A DNA stretch of 64,000 nucleotides from a bacterium (GTDB lineage Bacteria > Vulcanimicrobiota > Vulcanimicrobiia > Vulcanimicrobiales > Vulcanimicrobiaceae): NCBI GenBank assembly GCA_021805775.1, contig JAJZED010000006.1:1-64000 (forward strand), written 5' to 3'. Position 1 is the stretch's first letter, and each line of letters starts with the position of its first letter. Position numbers and translations under genes: made by a program. Shown piece after piece: positions 7,165-15,823 of the stretch. The notes beneath the pieces were generated by a model that worked only from the letters and a program-made list of their open reading frames with translations, was not told the origin of the DNA and ran no database searches.

Positions 7165-8502
7165 CTACGCGCGCAGCGGAGGCGCGTGCAACCAGCTGCC
7201 GGTACGCAGCTTCCATTCCGTCAGCGCAGCACGCGCGATCCAGGCGATAATCCACGCGAACGGCACCGAAAAGAGGCCGTAGTGGAAGCGCTCGATCCCG
7301 AGCCATGCAAGCGGAATCACTAAGGCGTTACAAAAAATCCCGATGCTCATCGAAAATGCCGTGTCGCCCGAAGCGCGTATCGGTGCCAAGGAGACCTGCG
7401 CGATTCCTTTGAGCGGCAGCGTCACCATATGGAGTGCGAGGGGCAGCGCAGCCATCGAAGCGACCGTCGCGTCGAGCGTAAAAAGGAACGCGAGCGGCCA
7501 CGCGAAGAGCGCGACGAGAGCGCCGGCGAGCGTTGAAAAGGCAAGCCCGATGCGGCGTGCGCTTGCGACAAATCGCTGCGCGCCGAGGAAATCGCCCGCT
7601 CCGAGTCGCTGGCCGACGACGATCTGCGTCGTGCTCTGCATTGGGCTGGGCACGACGAAGGTTGCATCGGAGACGATCGTGAGCGCGCGAAAGCCCGAGA
7701 TAGCGAGCGCCCCCAGCGGCGCGAGCATGGTGACGATCGCGACGTCGGGCAAAATGAGCGTGACGAGAAAGACCGATTCGGGCAACCCGAGCATCGCCGT
7801 GCGAACGGCGAGGCGAAGGTCGGCGTCGAGGCGCGAGAATATGCGGTATTGCGGCCGCCGAGCGACATAATAGACCGCGAAGATCGCGCCGATGCTCTCG
7901 GCGAGCAGTGACGATATTCCGATGCCGACGATGCCGAGCGGGTGGTGCGTGAACCAGCCGAGCCCGAGAATCAGTAACAACGGGACGTGCACGATGTTGA
8001 TCGTTGCCAGCACGGCAATGCCGAGCTTGCGGTTTCCCGCCGCTCCGAGCGAGCCGATCAGCGTTCCGTCGATCGCCATGGGGATCAATGCCGCGCAACG
8101 AAGCACGAGATAGATCGCCGCATCGTGCAGGCTCGCAAGGTCGCCGATCATGCCGTGTAAAACGCGGTGCCCGAAGAGCGCGGCTGCGAGCGTTGCGAGG
8201 AGGGCAAAGAGCATGGGAATCGGCATCCCCGCGCGTACCGCGCGCCCGTATCCCTCGAGATCGTTCGCGCCGATCCGTTGCGCGGTGATGATGCTCGTTC
8301 CCGTCCAGAGCCCCGCCATCGCAAAGATCAGCACGAGTTGCAACGTGATCGCCGCCGTCGCACCGGCGAGCGCGACGACGCCGAGCGAGCCGATCGCGAT
8401 CGTATCGACGATGCCTAATAATTGGTCGCCGAGCATCTGCGCGGCAAAAGGCATCGAATAACGCCGGAGCGCCGCGCCGACGTCGGTATGGTCGACGATC
8501 AT
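7165..8502 (-). CDS. MATE-family multidrug/metabolite exporter
   Basis: A 445-residue integral membrane protein with about 12 hydrophobic helices and the two-fold repeat of MATE transporters. The N-terminus reads MIVDHTDVGAALRRYSMPFA; blocks such as PFAAQMLGDQLLGIVDTIAIG and FRALTIVSDATFVVPSPMQSTTQIVVGQ are typical. It would export a cationic or aromatic compound in exchange for H+ or Na+. It is the last gene of the minus-strand operon, seven bases after kynureninase, so export of a tryptophan-breakdown product is a reasonable inference. The start at 8502 is chosen because upstream residues would overlap kynureninase and look unstructured. Confidence 0.88.
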   Translation of the reverse strand: MIVDHTDVGAALRRYSMPFAAQMLGDQLLGIVDTIAIGSLGVVALAGATAAITLQLVLIFAMAGLWTGTSIITAQRIGANDLEGYGRAVRAGMPIPMLFALLATLAAALFGHRVLHGMIGDLASLHDAAIYLVLRCAALIPMAIDGTLIGSLGAAGNRKLGIAVLATINIVHVPLLLILGLGWFTHHPLGIVGIGISSLLAESIGAIFAVYYVARRPQYRIFSRLDADLRLAVRTAMLGLPESVFLVTLILPDVAIVTMLAPLGALAISGFRALTIVSDATFVVPSPMQSTTQIVVGQRLGAGDFLGAQRFVASARRIGLAFSTLAGALVALFAWPLAFLFTLDATVASMAALPLALHMVTLPLKGIAQVSLAPIRASGDTAFSMSIGIFCNALVIPLAWLGIERFHYGLFSVPFAWIIAWIARAALTEWKLRTGSWLHAPPLRA

Positions 8503-8509
8503 TCCGGCG

Positions 8510-9670
8510 CTATTCCGGCAATTTCGAGCGGATCGCGTCGAGTTCGTCGAAGAAGCGGTCGATTTCTTCGTCGGCGGTGTAGAAGTGCGGGCTGACGCGA
8601 AGGCCGCAGCCGGGGCGATAATCGAGAAAGACGCGGCGTGCAATCAACTCGTGATACGCACGTTCGGAACCAGCGAAATCGATACCGATCCACCCGGTCC
8701 GCTTCGCCGGATCGAGCGGCGTATTGACGCGAAGGCCGCGAGCGAGCGCCTCTTCGGCGATGCGCGTGGTGAGGCGAATATTGTGTTCGCGGATGCGGCG
8801 GATGCCGACCTCGGCGATCGCGGCATGCCCCGGCTGCGCTACCAGATATCCGGGGATCGTCGGAGTGCCATGCCCGAAACGGTACATCGAGCGTGCATAT
8901 TCGATCGGCGCCGCCTCGAACGAAAACGGTCGCTCGTGCGCCATCCAACCGGTTACTGCCGGTCGCAAGCGCTCCAACAATGCCGGGCGTACGTAGATCC
9001 AACCGCAGCCGGGGCCGCCGCAGAGCCATTTGTGGCTGCCGCCGGTGACGATATCGAGATCGAGCGCGCGAACGTCGTAGGGAACCACGCCGGTTGTCTG
9101 GTAGGCGTCGACGCAGAGCAGGGCCCCGACCTCCCGGCAGCGCGCCTGAATCGATGCGATGTCGGCGAGTGCTCCCGAGACGTAGTAGGCGTGCGAGATC
9201 ACCGCAAGTGCCGTGCGTTCGGTGATCGCCGCGCAGATGCGCTCGGTCGGGATCGTTCGTCCGTCGTCGGAGGGCACGACCTTCGTGCGCGCGCCGTAGC
9301 GCTCCCATTCTTTCCAAACGTAGGTAAGCGAAGGGAACTGCAGCGCTTCGTAGAGCACTTCGTTGCGCTCGCCGTGAAAATCGATCGCCGTAGCGAGCGC
9401 CGCCTGAAGAACCGAGACGTTCGGGCCGAGAAACGTGCTTCCCGGAACGGCGCCGACGAGCGTGCCGATGCCGTCGGCGATCTCGCCGATGCGCGGCAGC
9501 CAGCGAACCCACGCCTCGGGGCCGTCGGCGATCCACTCATCCATGTAGCGTTCGAGCGCGTCGCGTGCCGCGACCGGGGCGGCGCCCATCGAATGGCTCA
9601 CCAGATAGGTCGAGCGCTCCAACGTCGGAAAGCGTTCGCGCAACAGCGGCGCGGAGATCGTCTCAGCCAT
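8510..9670 (-). CDS. kynU: Kynureninase-like PLP enzyme (class V aminotransferase fold)
   Basis: A 386-residue fold-type I PLP enzyme. The lysine in GGSHKWLCGGPG (Lys214) is the expected cofactor anchor, preceded by the aspartate in LLCVDAYQTTG. Kynureninase cleaves kynurenine to anthranilate and alanine. The assignment rests on the class V fold plus direct coupling to tryptophan dioxygenase: the start ATG overlaps the dioxygenase stop by eight bases and a GGAAGTGAG ribosome site lies upstream. A related cysteine desulfurase or isopenicillin-epimerase-like role cannot be excluded by motif alone. Confidence 0.75.
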   Translation of the reverse strand: MAETISAPLLRERFPTLERSTYLVSHSMGAAPVAARDALERYMDEWIADGPEAWVRWLPRIGEIADGIGTLVGAVPGSTFLGPNVSVLQAALATAIDFHGERNEVLYEALQFPSLTYVWKEWERYGARTKVVPSDDGRTIPTERICAAITERTALAVISHAYYVSGALADIASIQARCREVGALLCVDAYQTTGVVPYDVRALDLDIVTGGSHKWLCGGPGCGWIYVRPALLERLRPAVTGWMAHERPFSFEAAPIEYARSMYRFGHGTPTIPGYLVAQPGHAAIAEVGIRRIREHNIRLTTRIAEEALARGLRVNTPLDPAKRTGWIGIDFAGSERAYHELIARRVFLDYRPGCGLRVSPHFYTADEEIDRFFDELDAIRSKLPE

Positions 9671-10439
9671 AGTTCTCACTTCCTAAATACGTGCGAACCT
9701 CCCAGAGTTCGGGAAAGATGCGTTTCTCTAGGGTCGTCTGCAGGTAACCGACGCCCGAGGATCCCCCGGTCCCCCGCTTGTGGCCGATCATCCGTTCGAC
9801 CATTCGCACGTGGCGGCCGCGCCAAAGCAAGAGACGTTCGTCGAACTCGATGCAGTCTTCGAGGAGAAGATAGAGCGCGGCATAGGTTCGCTCGTCGGTA
9901 TAGATCTTCTGATACGCGGCGATCGTTTCGTCGTGAGAGCCGCACGGAAAGCCCGCCCGGGCGAGGAACTGCGCGAGATGCGCGGGCAACGAAGGCGCGT
10001 GCATGCGTGCCATCAGGCGTTCGCGTTGCTCGGGCGTCAAGACCAAATGCTCGAAGAGGCGTTCGTCGCGCAGGCCGCAGAAAAACTCAAGCTCGCGAAA
10101 CTGCTGCGACTGAAATCCGCTCGCCGGGTTGAGGTGCTCGCGAAAACGATTGAACTCTTGCGGAGTCATCGTCTCGAGAATATCGACCTGCTCCCCAAGC
10201 ACGCGCTGAATGGCGTGGACTCGCCTGAATATCTTCCCCATGCGCATGAGATCGTCGGCATCGCAGGCGACGGCGAACTCGTCGAGCTCGTGCAAGAGCT
10301 GTTTGAACCAGAGTTCGTAAACTTGATGGATGACGATGAAGAGCAACTCGTCGTGATGGGCCGGCTGCGAGAGCGGTTTTTGCAGAGCGAGCAGTTCCTC
10401 GACTTTGAGATACGAGCCGTAGGTTAAGCGTTCGCTCAT
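9663..10439 (-). CDS. kynA: Tryptophan 2,3-dioxygenase
   Basis: A 258-residue haem dioxygenase opening with LTYGSYLKVEELLALQKPLS, then HDELLFIVIHQVYELWFKQLLHEL, which forms the substrate side of the haem pocket. RHVRMVERMIGHKRGTGGSSGVGYL supplies the haem-ligand histidine region and the glycine-rich substrate loop. It converts L-tryptophan to N-formylkynurenine. The length is slightly below the usual 270-290, but all diagnostic blocks are there. It overlaps the upstream DUF962 gene by ATGA and the downstream kynureninase by eight bases. No formamidase gene is in the operon. Confidence 0.93.
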   Translation of the reverse strand: MSERLTYGSYLKVEELLALQKPLSQPAHHDELLFIVIHQVYELWFKQLLHELDEFAVACDADDLMRMGKIFRRVHAIQRVLGEQVDILETMTPQEFNRFREHLNPASGFQSQQFRELEFFCGLRDERLFEHLVLTPEQRERLMARMHAPSLPAHLAQFLARAGFPCGSHDETIAAYQKIYTDERTYAALYLLLEDCIEFDERLLLWRGRHVRMVERMIGHKRGTGGSSGVGYLQTTLEKRIFPELWEVRTYLGSENYG

Positions 10440-10759
10440 CGGTGCGCGGCGAGCCCGAGCCGTTCGTACTCTGCGTCGATACTTCCGGCGAGTACGTGGT
10501 AGGCCATCCGGTAATCGGCGGCGAGAGAACGAAAGGGCGCGCGAAAAGTCTCCGGCTTATTGCGCTCGATGAGCGCATGCGAGAGCCAGGCAGGGCCGTA
10601 GCCCGCTACGACGCCGGCAAGTGCGAGCCAGGGATCGCGACGGATCGCTGCGGTCACGAGCAAGGTCGTCGCCGCAATCGTCCCGGCCGCGTGCATGGCG
10701 CGGGTGCGCGGGTTGCTATGGGCCGCCAGATAACGCGGCCAAAATTCCTCGTCGCTCAT
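10436..10759 (-). CDS. DUF962/Mpo1-like small membrane protein
   Basis: A 107-residue protein starting MSDEEFWPRYLAAHSNPRTR. HSNPRTRAMHAAGT, a hydrophobic pair of helices, GYGPAWLSHALIERNKPETF and PFRSLAADYRM match the DUF962 (YGL010w/Mpo1-like) family. Yeast Mpo1 is an Fe(II)-dependent dioxygenase acting on 2-hydroxy fatty acids, and the conserved histidines H14, H24 and the H in LSHALIE fit metal binding. It is the first gene of the operon leading to tryptophan dioxygenase, joined by ATGA. Its role in tryptophan breakdown, if any, is unknown. Confidence 0.8.
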   Translation of the reverse strand: MSDEEFWPRYLAAHSNPRTRAMHAAGTIAATTLLVTAAIRRDPWLALAGVVAGYGPAWLSHALIERNKPETFRAPFRSLAADYRMAYHVLAGSIDAEYERLGLAAHR

Positions 10760-10810
10760 AGCGTTCGGTTTTACGGGGGTCGAACGGGTTTCCCTCGAAA
10801 AGGGCGCGAC

Positions 10811-11515
10811 ATGCGTCGTCTTTTCGTCGTCCTTGCATGTTCGTTGCTTGCCGCCTGTGGAACCGGAGGCCACGCCTCGGGAACGGCCTCCACCGCCTCT
10901 GCTTCCCCCGGCGGCTCCGCGCCGGCCGCCACGTCCCAGCCGCCGACCAATCCCTTGCCGATTGCGTTCCCCGCGACGGCAAAGGTTCTCAACGTCTCGC
11001 GCTGGTCGCAAGATTTCAAGAGCGTTCCCCCGAGTTTGACGGGAATCATCGAGGCGCCGGGCCGCTATGCGGGGCGTCAAGTCATCGCGTCGAGCCCCGA
11101 GAGCTTCGCAAAAACCGACGCATGGTTGCAAGGGCTCGCCGGGCATCTGCCTCCGGGATATCACGAAATATCGAGCCACCGCTTTTCCATGCATCTGCAA
11201 GATTTAGGAATCGATAGCGCGGCTTTTACCGGCGGAAAGTCAACCGGAATCGTTGCCGTAGCGATCGACGTCAAACGCTTTCGCAGTAAGGTCGGCCTGG
11301 TGCTCGGCCTCTTAAAAGATTACTCTGCAATACCCGGATTCATGCGGGCGCCGCTCGATAAAAAAATCGAGGCGCAGACCGGCGTTTCACCGGCGGAGTT
11401 GCTCGAACCGACGACGCCGGTCGGAAGTGCGGTCGCCGCGCTGCGGATGGTCGCGCACGATACAACCGGGCGCACCGCGATCGTGCTCTTCGACGCAAGC
11501 AAGGCCCCGAAATAA
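10811..11515 (+). CDS. Lipoprotein of unknown function
   Basis: A 234-residue protein with a lipoprotein signal peptide and lipobox (LLAAC, lipidated Cys near residue 16). A Ser/Thr/Ala/Pro-rich linker to about residue 50 is typical of a tether from the membrane. The globular part has no motif I recognise. Its TAA overlaps the next gene's ATG by one base, coupling it to an outer-membrane protein. It is divergent from the DUF962 operon across 51 bases, which must hold both promoters. Confidence 0.65.
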   Translation: MRRLFVVLACSLLAACGTGGHASGTASTASASPGGSAPAATSQPPTNPLPIAFPATAKVLNVSRWSQDFKSVPPSLTGIIEAPGRYAGRQVIASSPESFAKTDAWLQGLAGHLPPGYHEISSHRFSMHLQDLGIDSAAFTGGKSTGIVAVAIDVKRFRSKVGLVLGLLKDYSAIPGFMRAPLDKKIEAQTGVSPAELLEPTTPVGSAVAALRMVAHDTTGRTAIVLFDASKAPK

Positions 11516-12240
11516 TGGGAATCCATCGGTCGCGCGCGCTCGTTCTTGCAACGGCGCTCGTCGCTTCGTGTTGCGGTTCGGTGCAGGCGAAGGGACTCAA
11601 TTATCTCGGTTTGCAGCTTTTCGCCGTTGCAGGCGTCCATAAAGATGTCGCCGGCACGCAGTACGGCGCAGGTATCGGCCCGCTCTTGCAAGCTCGCCTC
11701 GGGGGCCCGCGGCTCGCCATCCATTTGGAGGGGATTCCCGTGGTGGCGGTTCCGCAGCGCGCCTCGGCCTATTACGGCCAGGCGACGCCGAGCATCGGCA
11801 TCTTCAATGCGACGCTCGGCTATCGCTTCATGCCGCGGATGAGCTTCGGCATCGGTGAGACGGTTATTAACCAGCGCACGCCGTTGCCGAATTTGCAGCA
11901 GGTCGTCTCGTCGCGGCTCGCCGGATATCGCTATGCGTTGCGTTACACCGAACCGTTGCGCGGTCGTCGATCGCTCGAAGCGAATCTCGGGGTCGCTCCA
12001 ACGCTCTGGGGGAGCGACGTCTACGTCTATAGCGACGGCGTCACCGCACCGGTGGTAAAGCCCGAGCAAGCTGCCGAGATCGATGCGTCGCTGGCGGTCG
12101 GGTTTCAACGCCCCTACGGCGAGATGTTATTGGGGTTGCGGGCACTCAATTTTTCGGCAAAATATACCGCGACCGGGCTCGCCGGCGATCGGAACGCCGG
12201 CGTCGGCCTTTTCGTTGAATTTCGAAAGGTGTTACCATGA
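11515..12240 (+). CDS. Predicted outer-membrane beta-barrel protein
   Basis: A 241-residue exported protein (signal peptide about residues 1-25, ending VQAK). The mature part alternates hydrophobic and polar residues with repeated aromatic girdle positions (YLGLQLFAVAG, GIFNATLGYRFMP, MLLGLRALNFSAKYTATGL) and ends GVGLFVEFRKVLP. This suits an 8-12-stranded barrel. It is coupled at both ends: TAATG with the lipoprotein and ATGA with the crotonase. No specific family is recognised. Confidence 0.6.
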   Translation: MGIHRSRALVLATALVASCCGSVQAKGLNYLGLQLFAVAGVHKDVAGTQYGAGIGPLLQARLGGPRLAIHLEGIPVVAVPQRASAYYGQATPSIGIFNATLGYRFMPRMSFGIGETVINQRTPLPNLQQVVSSRLAGYRYALRYTEPLRGRRSLEANLGVAPTLWGSDVYVYSDGVTAPVVKPEQAAEIDASLAVGFQRPYGEMLLGLRALNFSAKYTATGLAGDRNAGVGLFVEFRKVLP

Positions 12241-12980
12241 GTACGATCGTCGAAACAAAAGACGGCGTGATGACGATTCGTTTCGATCGTCAAGAGAAGA
12301 AGAATGCCATGACGGCAGCGATGTACGCCGCTGCGGCCGACGCCGTCGATCGCGCCGCCGACGACGAGGTGCGTGCGCTGCTCTTTCTCGGGCGCGAGGA
12401 CTTCAGCGCCGGTAACGATATCGCGGATTTTCTTGCTGCGGGGGCGATGCAGGCTGCGATCGAAGATCTCCCGGTCGTGCGTTTTTTGCGGCGTCTCGTC
12501 GCCTGCGAAAAACCGGTGATCGCCGGTGTCAACGGCGTCGCGGTCGGGATCGGCACGACGCTGCTGCTGCACTGTGACGGGGTCGTCGCCGGTGCCTCAG
12601 CCCGCTTCGCGCTGCCGTTCGTTCCACTCGGCTTAGTGCCGGAGGCGGGCTCGAGCATGCTGCTACCGCTCACGATCGGGCGCAATCGGGCTTCCTGGCT
12701 CTTGCTCTCCGGAGAGCGTTTCGGCGCCGATGAGGCGCGCGCGATGGGCTTACTCTCCGAGATCGTTCCGGACGGCGAGCTCGAAGAGCGCGCGCGCGCG
12801 ATGGCCGCTCAACTCGCAGCACTGCCGCCGAATGCGATGCGCGCGACGAAACGCCTGATTCGCGGCGTCGATGCAGGCGCGCTGGCAGCGGCGATGGATG
12901 CAGAGTTTGCGGCATTTGGGGAAGCGATGCGCTCGGAAGAAGCGCGGAGTGCATTCATGCGTTTTCTTTCACGCAGGTGA
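12237..12980 (+). CDS. Enoyl-CoA hydratase/isomerase (crotonase) family enzyme
   Basis: A 247-residue crotonase-fold enzyme. FSAGNDIADF supplies the first oxyanion-hole strand and IAGVNGVAVGIGTTLLLHCD the second. In PFVPLGLVPEAGSS the glutamate occupies a catalytic position of hydratases/isomerases. The C-terminal helix carries PPNAMRATKRLIRG. It probably hydrates or isomerises an enoyl-CoA in fatty-acid or amino-acid breakdown; the substrate cannot be read from sequence. It is joined to the barrel protein by ATGA although the functions look unrelated. Confidence 0.88.
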   Translation: MSTIVETKDGVMTIRFDRQEKKNAMTAAMYAAAADAVDRAADDEVRALLFLGREDFSAGNDIADFLAAGAMQAAIEDLPVVRFLRRLVACEKPVIAGVNGVAVGIGTTLLLHCDGVVAGASARFALPFVPLGLVPEAGSSMLLPLTIGRNRASWLLLSGERFGADEARAMGLLSEIVPDGELEERARAMAAQLAALPPNAMRATKRLIRGVDAGALAAAMDAEFAAFGEAMRSEEARSAFMRFLSRR

Positions 12981-12990
12981 GCTGCGAGTT

Positions 12991-13107
12991 AATCCTTATT
13001 AATCAAAATATTCCGAAAACGGTTACTCCGGTGAAAAACCGATAACGACCGCTTAAAAGAGAGCTGCTACGATGCATCGGATTCCCACGCTGCTTTTAAT
13101 AAGGAAT
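12991..13107. promoter_or_regulatory. Inverted repeat flanking the TonB-receptor promoter region
   Basis: AATCCTTATTAA (12991-13002) and TTAATAAGGAAT (13096-13107) are near-perfect inverted copies separated by about 90 bases. The right copy ends seven bases before the receptor ATG. The A+T-rich stretch stands out from its GC-rich surroundings. It could be a pair of operator half-sites or an mRNA stem that hides the ribosome site (AAGGA lies within the right copy). Confidence 0.35.
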
Positions 13108-13114
13108 ATCGACC

Positions 13115-15745
13115 ATGGATTCTCTAAGACGCTCTCGGCTTTTAATAGCGCTCGCCTTCTTTAGCGCTCTCCTTTTTGCACGACCACTGCTCGCCGCTGC
13201 CACAGTCGGTCAAGAAAATGGCGCGCTTATCGGAAGCGTCAGCGATTCCGCCGGTCATCCGATTGTAGGTGCCGAGGTCAACGTCACCGGACCGGTCCGG
13301 AGATCGACCGTGACCGACTCCTCCGGTCATTTCGATCTCGAAGATCTCCCGGCAGCGTATTATTCGGTGAGCATCATCAAAGCCGGCTTTGTTCCGGCGC
13401 GCAGTTCGAACGTAGCAATTTTTGCCGGAGAGAGCCTTCCGTTAAAAGTGCGGCTCGTCGCGCTTTCGGCAAGCTCGCTTCAGGTTATCGCGCACGTGGT
13501 CGCAACCGGGAAGAGTTCGATCAATACCGGTACCGCGCAAACGACCTTCGTGCCGCGAAGCGAGCTGCTCGACCTCGCAAATCCGCAGATCAACGATGTC
13601 GTTGCGCGCATTCCGGGTGCGGGAATAGAGCGCGGTTCTAGCTCGCCGAACACCTCTATCTCACTGGGCGGAGCCCAACCGTACGAGACGCAAGTGCTCC
13701 TCGACGGCCACCCCCTTTCGGCGGGGCGCTACGGCGTCTGGTTCTCCCAGTTTTTTAGTTCGTTCATGCTGCAGGGCATTCAGGCCGATAGCGGCCCAGG
13801 CAATACGACGCCGTTTGCCGCTTCGGCGATCGGCGGCACGGCAAATCTCCTCACGCCGACCTTCACGGCGAAACCGACGTTCGAGCTTATCGACGGTGCC
13901 GACAACTATGCATCGCAGTATTCAAATGCGTTGATGACCGGCTCGATCGGTCGCCTGTCGTACGTTCTCGATGCAGGTTACCAGGGGCTCAACGGCCCGT
14001 TCTTCCAACACTACGGATGCGTGATCAAACCACAGAGTTACCCCGCGCTGAACACCTCGAACGCGGCAGGCATCGTTCAGTTTTGCGGAGATCTTAGCGG
14101 GCCGCTCGCCACCAAAGGCGAGATCGTCAAATTCAAATATGATTTCTCGAAGTCCACTTCGCTCGAAACCGGCTTTGTCGGCTCGCAGGCCGGATATAAC
14201 CCGCAAGGGACCGCGTACGGTCAATACGGTGGAATGGTAAAGGTTCTGCCCTGTATGACCGTCGGTAGCTCGCAGCAGTGCAGCAACCCGAACTATGCGT
14301 CGTTGATCGGGACGCAGATTCCCGGCTACCTATTCTACCCGGGTTCGGTCGTGAATAACAATCAACCGATTTTTGACGCGCAGCTTCGGACGACGTTCGG
14401 GAATAATACGCTGCTCGTCCGCCCGTATCTCGGTTCGATCTCTCGTTCCATTAACGGATCGGGAGAGTCGAATTATCCGGATCACTATACCTCCGGCGGC
14501 GTCGCCGTTATGCAGTCGCCTTTTAGCTTACTCGAAAGCGACAAACTTCGGGGAACGACGTTCTCCTTCGTGCATCCGTTCGGCAATAATGTCGTTACGG
14601 CGAACTACGATTATCATTCCGACGAAACGTTTGCCTATTACGGGAGCCCGTCGGCAGTTAATACACCCGATACGATCTCGCGGTTCAATACGATATCGCT
14701 TTCCGGAAATTTCGCCGCTACGAATACGTTAACGATTCGAGCGGCGCTCTACGAAACGAATTGGCAGTTGCAGGGGCAGCAGTCCGGGCCGATCGCTAGC
14801 GGAAAGCCGACGCTCGTGCCTTCGTCGCGCTCGCTTTCGCACTTCGATCCCCATCTCGCCTTCGTTTTGCAACCACGCGGCAATCTCTCCTACCGCCTTG
14901 CGGTGGGGAGTTCGGCGACCTATCCCTATGCGTCGCAGGTCAGCGGGATCCCGTATATTACGCAGGGCTCGGCGACCGCGCCGTATGGTACGCTCAACAA
15001 TAAGAACCCTTTGTTGAACCCCGAGACGGCTACCAGCATCGATCTCGGAATGGACAGGCGCTTTCGCAACGACGCCGTATTAAGTTTCGACTTTCTCGGC
15101 ACCAACGTGCGCAACGTATTTGAGACGATAATAACGCCGACGGTCGGGCCGCTCGACCCGGTCAAAGGTACGCCGGAGTACTCGGCGGTTTTACAGCCCG
15201 CAAACGTCGCCTCACTGGCGGCGCGGCAGTTTACCGCCACCTACGGCCGGACGCCGGCGTTCGGCTTTGGCTATTCGCTCAGCGGGACGCTTGCCAGCTC
15301 GATCGTCAGTGGAGTGCCGGCATCTTTCTACGCCTCACCGACCGCGTTCGTACAGCCCGCGAATAACCAGCAGCAATGCAGTAACGGAGGTTCCGAGATC
15401 TGCTTGCCCTACCTCAAGGGCTTCCTTCACGTGCAATATATCGCCCCGGACCGAACGTACTATGCCTTAGACGGTGATTTCGAGGGGAAAAATAACACCT
15501 ACAATCAGCCGCCCTTCACGATCTTTAGCGCAACGCTCCGTCGTCCAATTACGAAAACGCTCGACGTTCAGCTCTCGGTTCAAAATCTCTTGAATACCAA
15601 CGTATTTTTCGGGCTGCCCGAGTATAATCTCGGCGTTCCGCAAATCGGTCAGTCGTCAACCGGTCTTGGATCGATTCTCACCCCGCTGATTCCGGCGCCG
15701 GCGCGCACCTTCCGGCTCCAGTTTCGGTGGCATATCGGGCGGTAG
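13115..15745 (+). CDS. TonB-dependent outer-membrane receptor with carboxypeptidase-regulatory-like domain
   Basis: An 876-residue protein with a signal peptide (residues 1-28). A CarboxypepD_reg-like beta-sandwich follows (GALIGSVSDSAGHPIVGAEV, about 33-110), then a plug domain (ELLDLANPQINDVVARIPGAG through LDGHPL) and a C-terminal barrel with many aromatic strands. This architecture is common in receptors for large or insoluble substrates such as polysaccharide fragments or metal chelates. The ligand is not evident. It ends RLQFRWHIGR rather than with the usual terminal aromatic. The ExbB/ExbD/TonB motor at 56-59 kb could energise it. A long inverted repeat lies in its promoter region. Confidence 0.85.
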   Translation: MDSLRRSRLLIALAFFSALLFARPLLAAATVGQENGALIGSVSDSAGHPIVGAEVNVTGPVRRSTVTDSSGHFDLEDLPAAYYSVSIIKAGFVPARSSNVAIFAGESLPLKVRLVALSASSLQVIAHVVATGKSSINTGTAQTTFVPRSELLDLANPQINDVVARIPGAGIERGSSSPNTSISLGGAQPYETQVLLDGHPLSAGRYGVWFSQFFSSFMLQGIQADSGPGNTTPFAASAIGGTANLLTPTFTAKPTFELIDGADNYASQYSNALMTGSIGRLSYVLDAGYQGLNGPFFQHYGCVIKPQSYPALNTSNAAGIVQFCGDLSGPLATKGEIVKFKYDFSKSTSLETGFVGSQAGYNPQGTAYGQYGGMVKVLPCMTVGSSQQCSNPNYASLIGTQIPGYLFYPGSVVNNNQPIFDAQLRTTFGNNTLLVRPYLGSISRSINGSGESNYPDHYTSGGVAVMQSPFSLLESDKLRGTTFSFVHPFGNNVVTANYDYHSDETFAYYGSPSAVNTPDTISRFNTISLSGNFAATNTLTIRAALYETNWQLQGQQSGPIASGKPTLVPSSRSLSHFDPHLAFVLQPRGNLSYRLAVGSSATYPYASQVSGIPYITQGSATAPYGTLNNKNPLLNPETATSIDLGMDRRFRNDAVLSFDFLGTNVRNVFETIITPTVGPLDPVKGTPEYSAVLQPANVASLAARQFTATYGRTPAFGFGYSLSGTLASSIVSGVPASFYASPTAFVQPANNQQQCSNGGSEICLPYLKGFLHVQYIAPDRTYYALDGDFEGKNNTYNQPPFTIFSATLRRPITKTLDVQLSVQNLLNTNVFFGLPEYNLGVPQIGQSSTGLGSILTPLIPAPARTFRLQFRWHIGR

Positions 15746-15823
15746 GCCGCCTACGAATCGCTCGACCGAGCGACCGGCGATTCCAATAGCGGATGGGCCG
15801 CGAGGAATAGGGAAGAGGGCACG

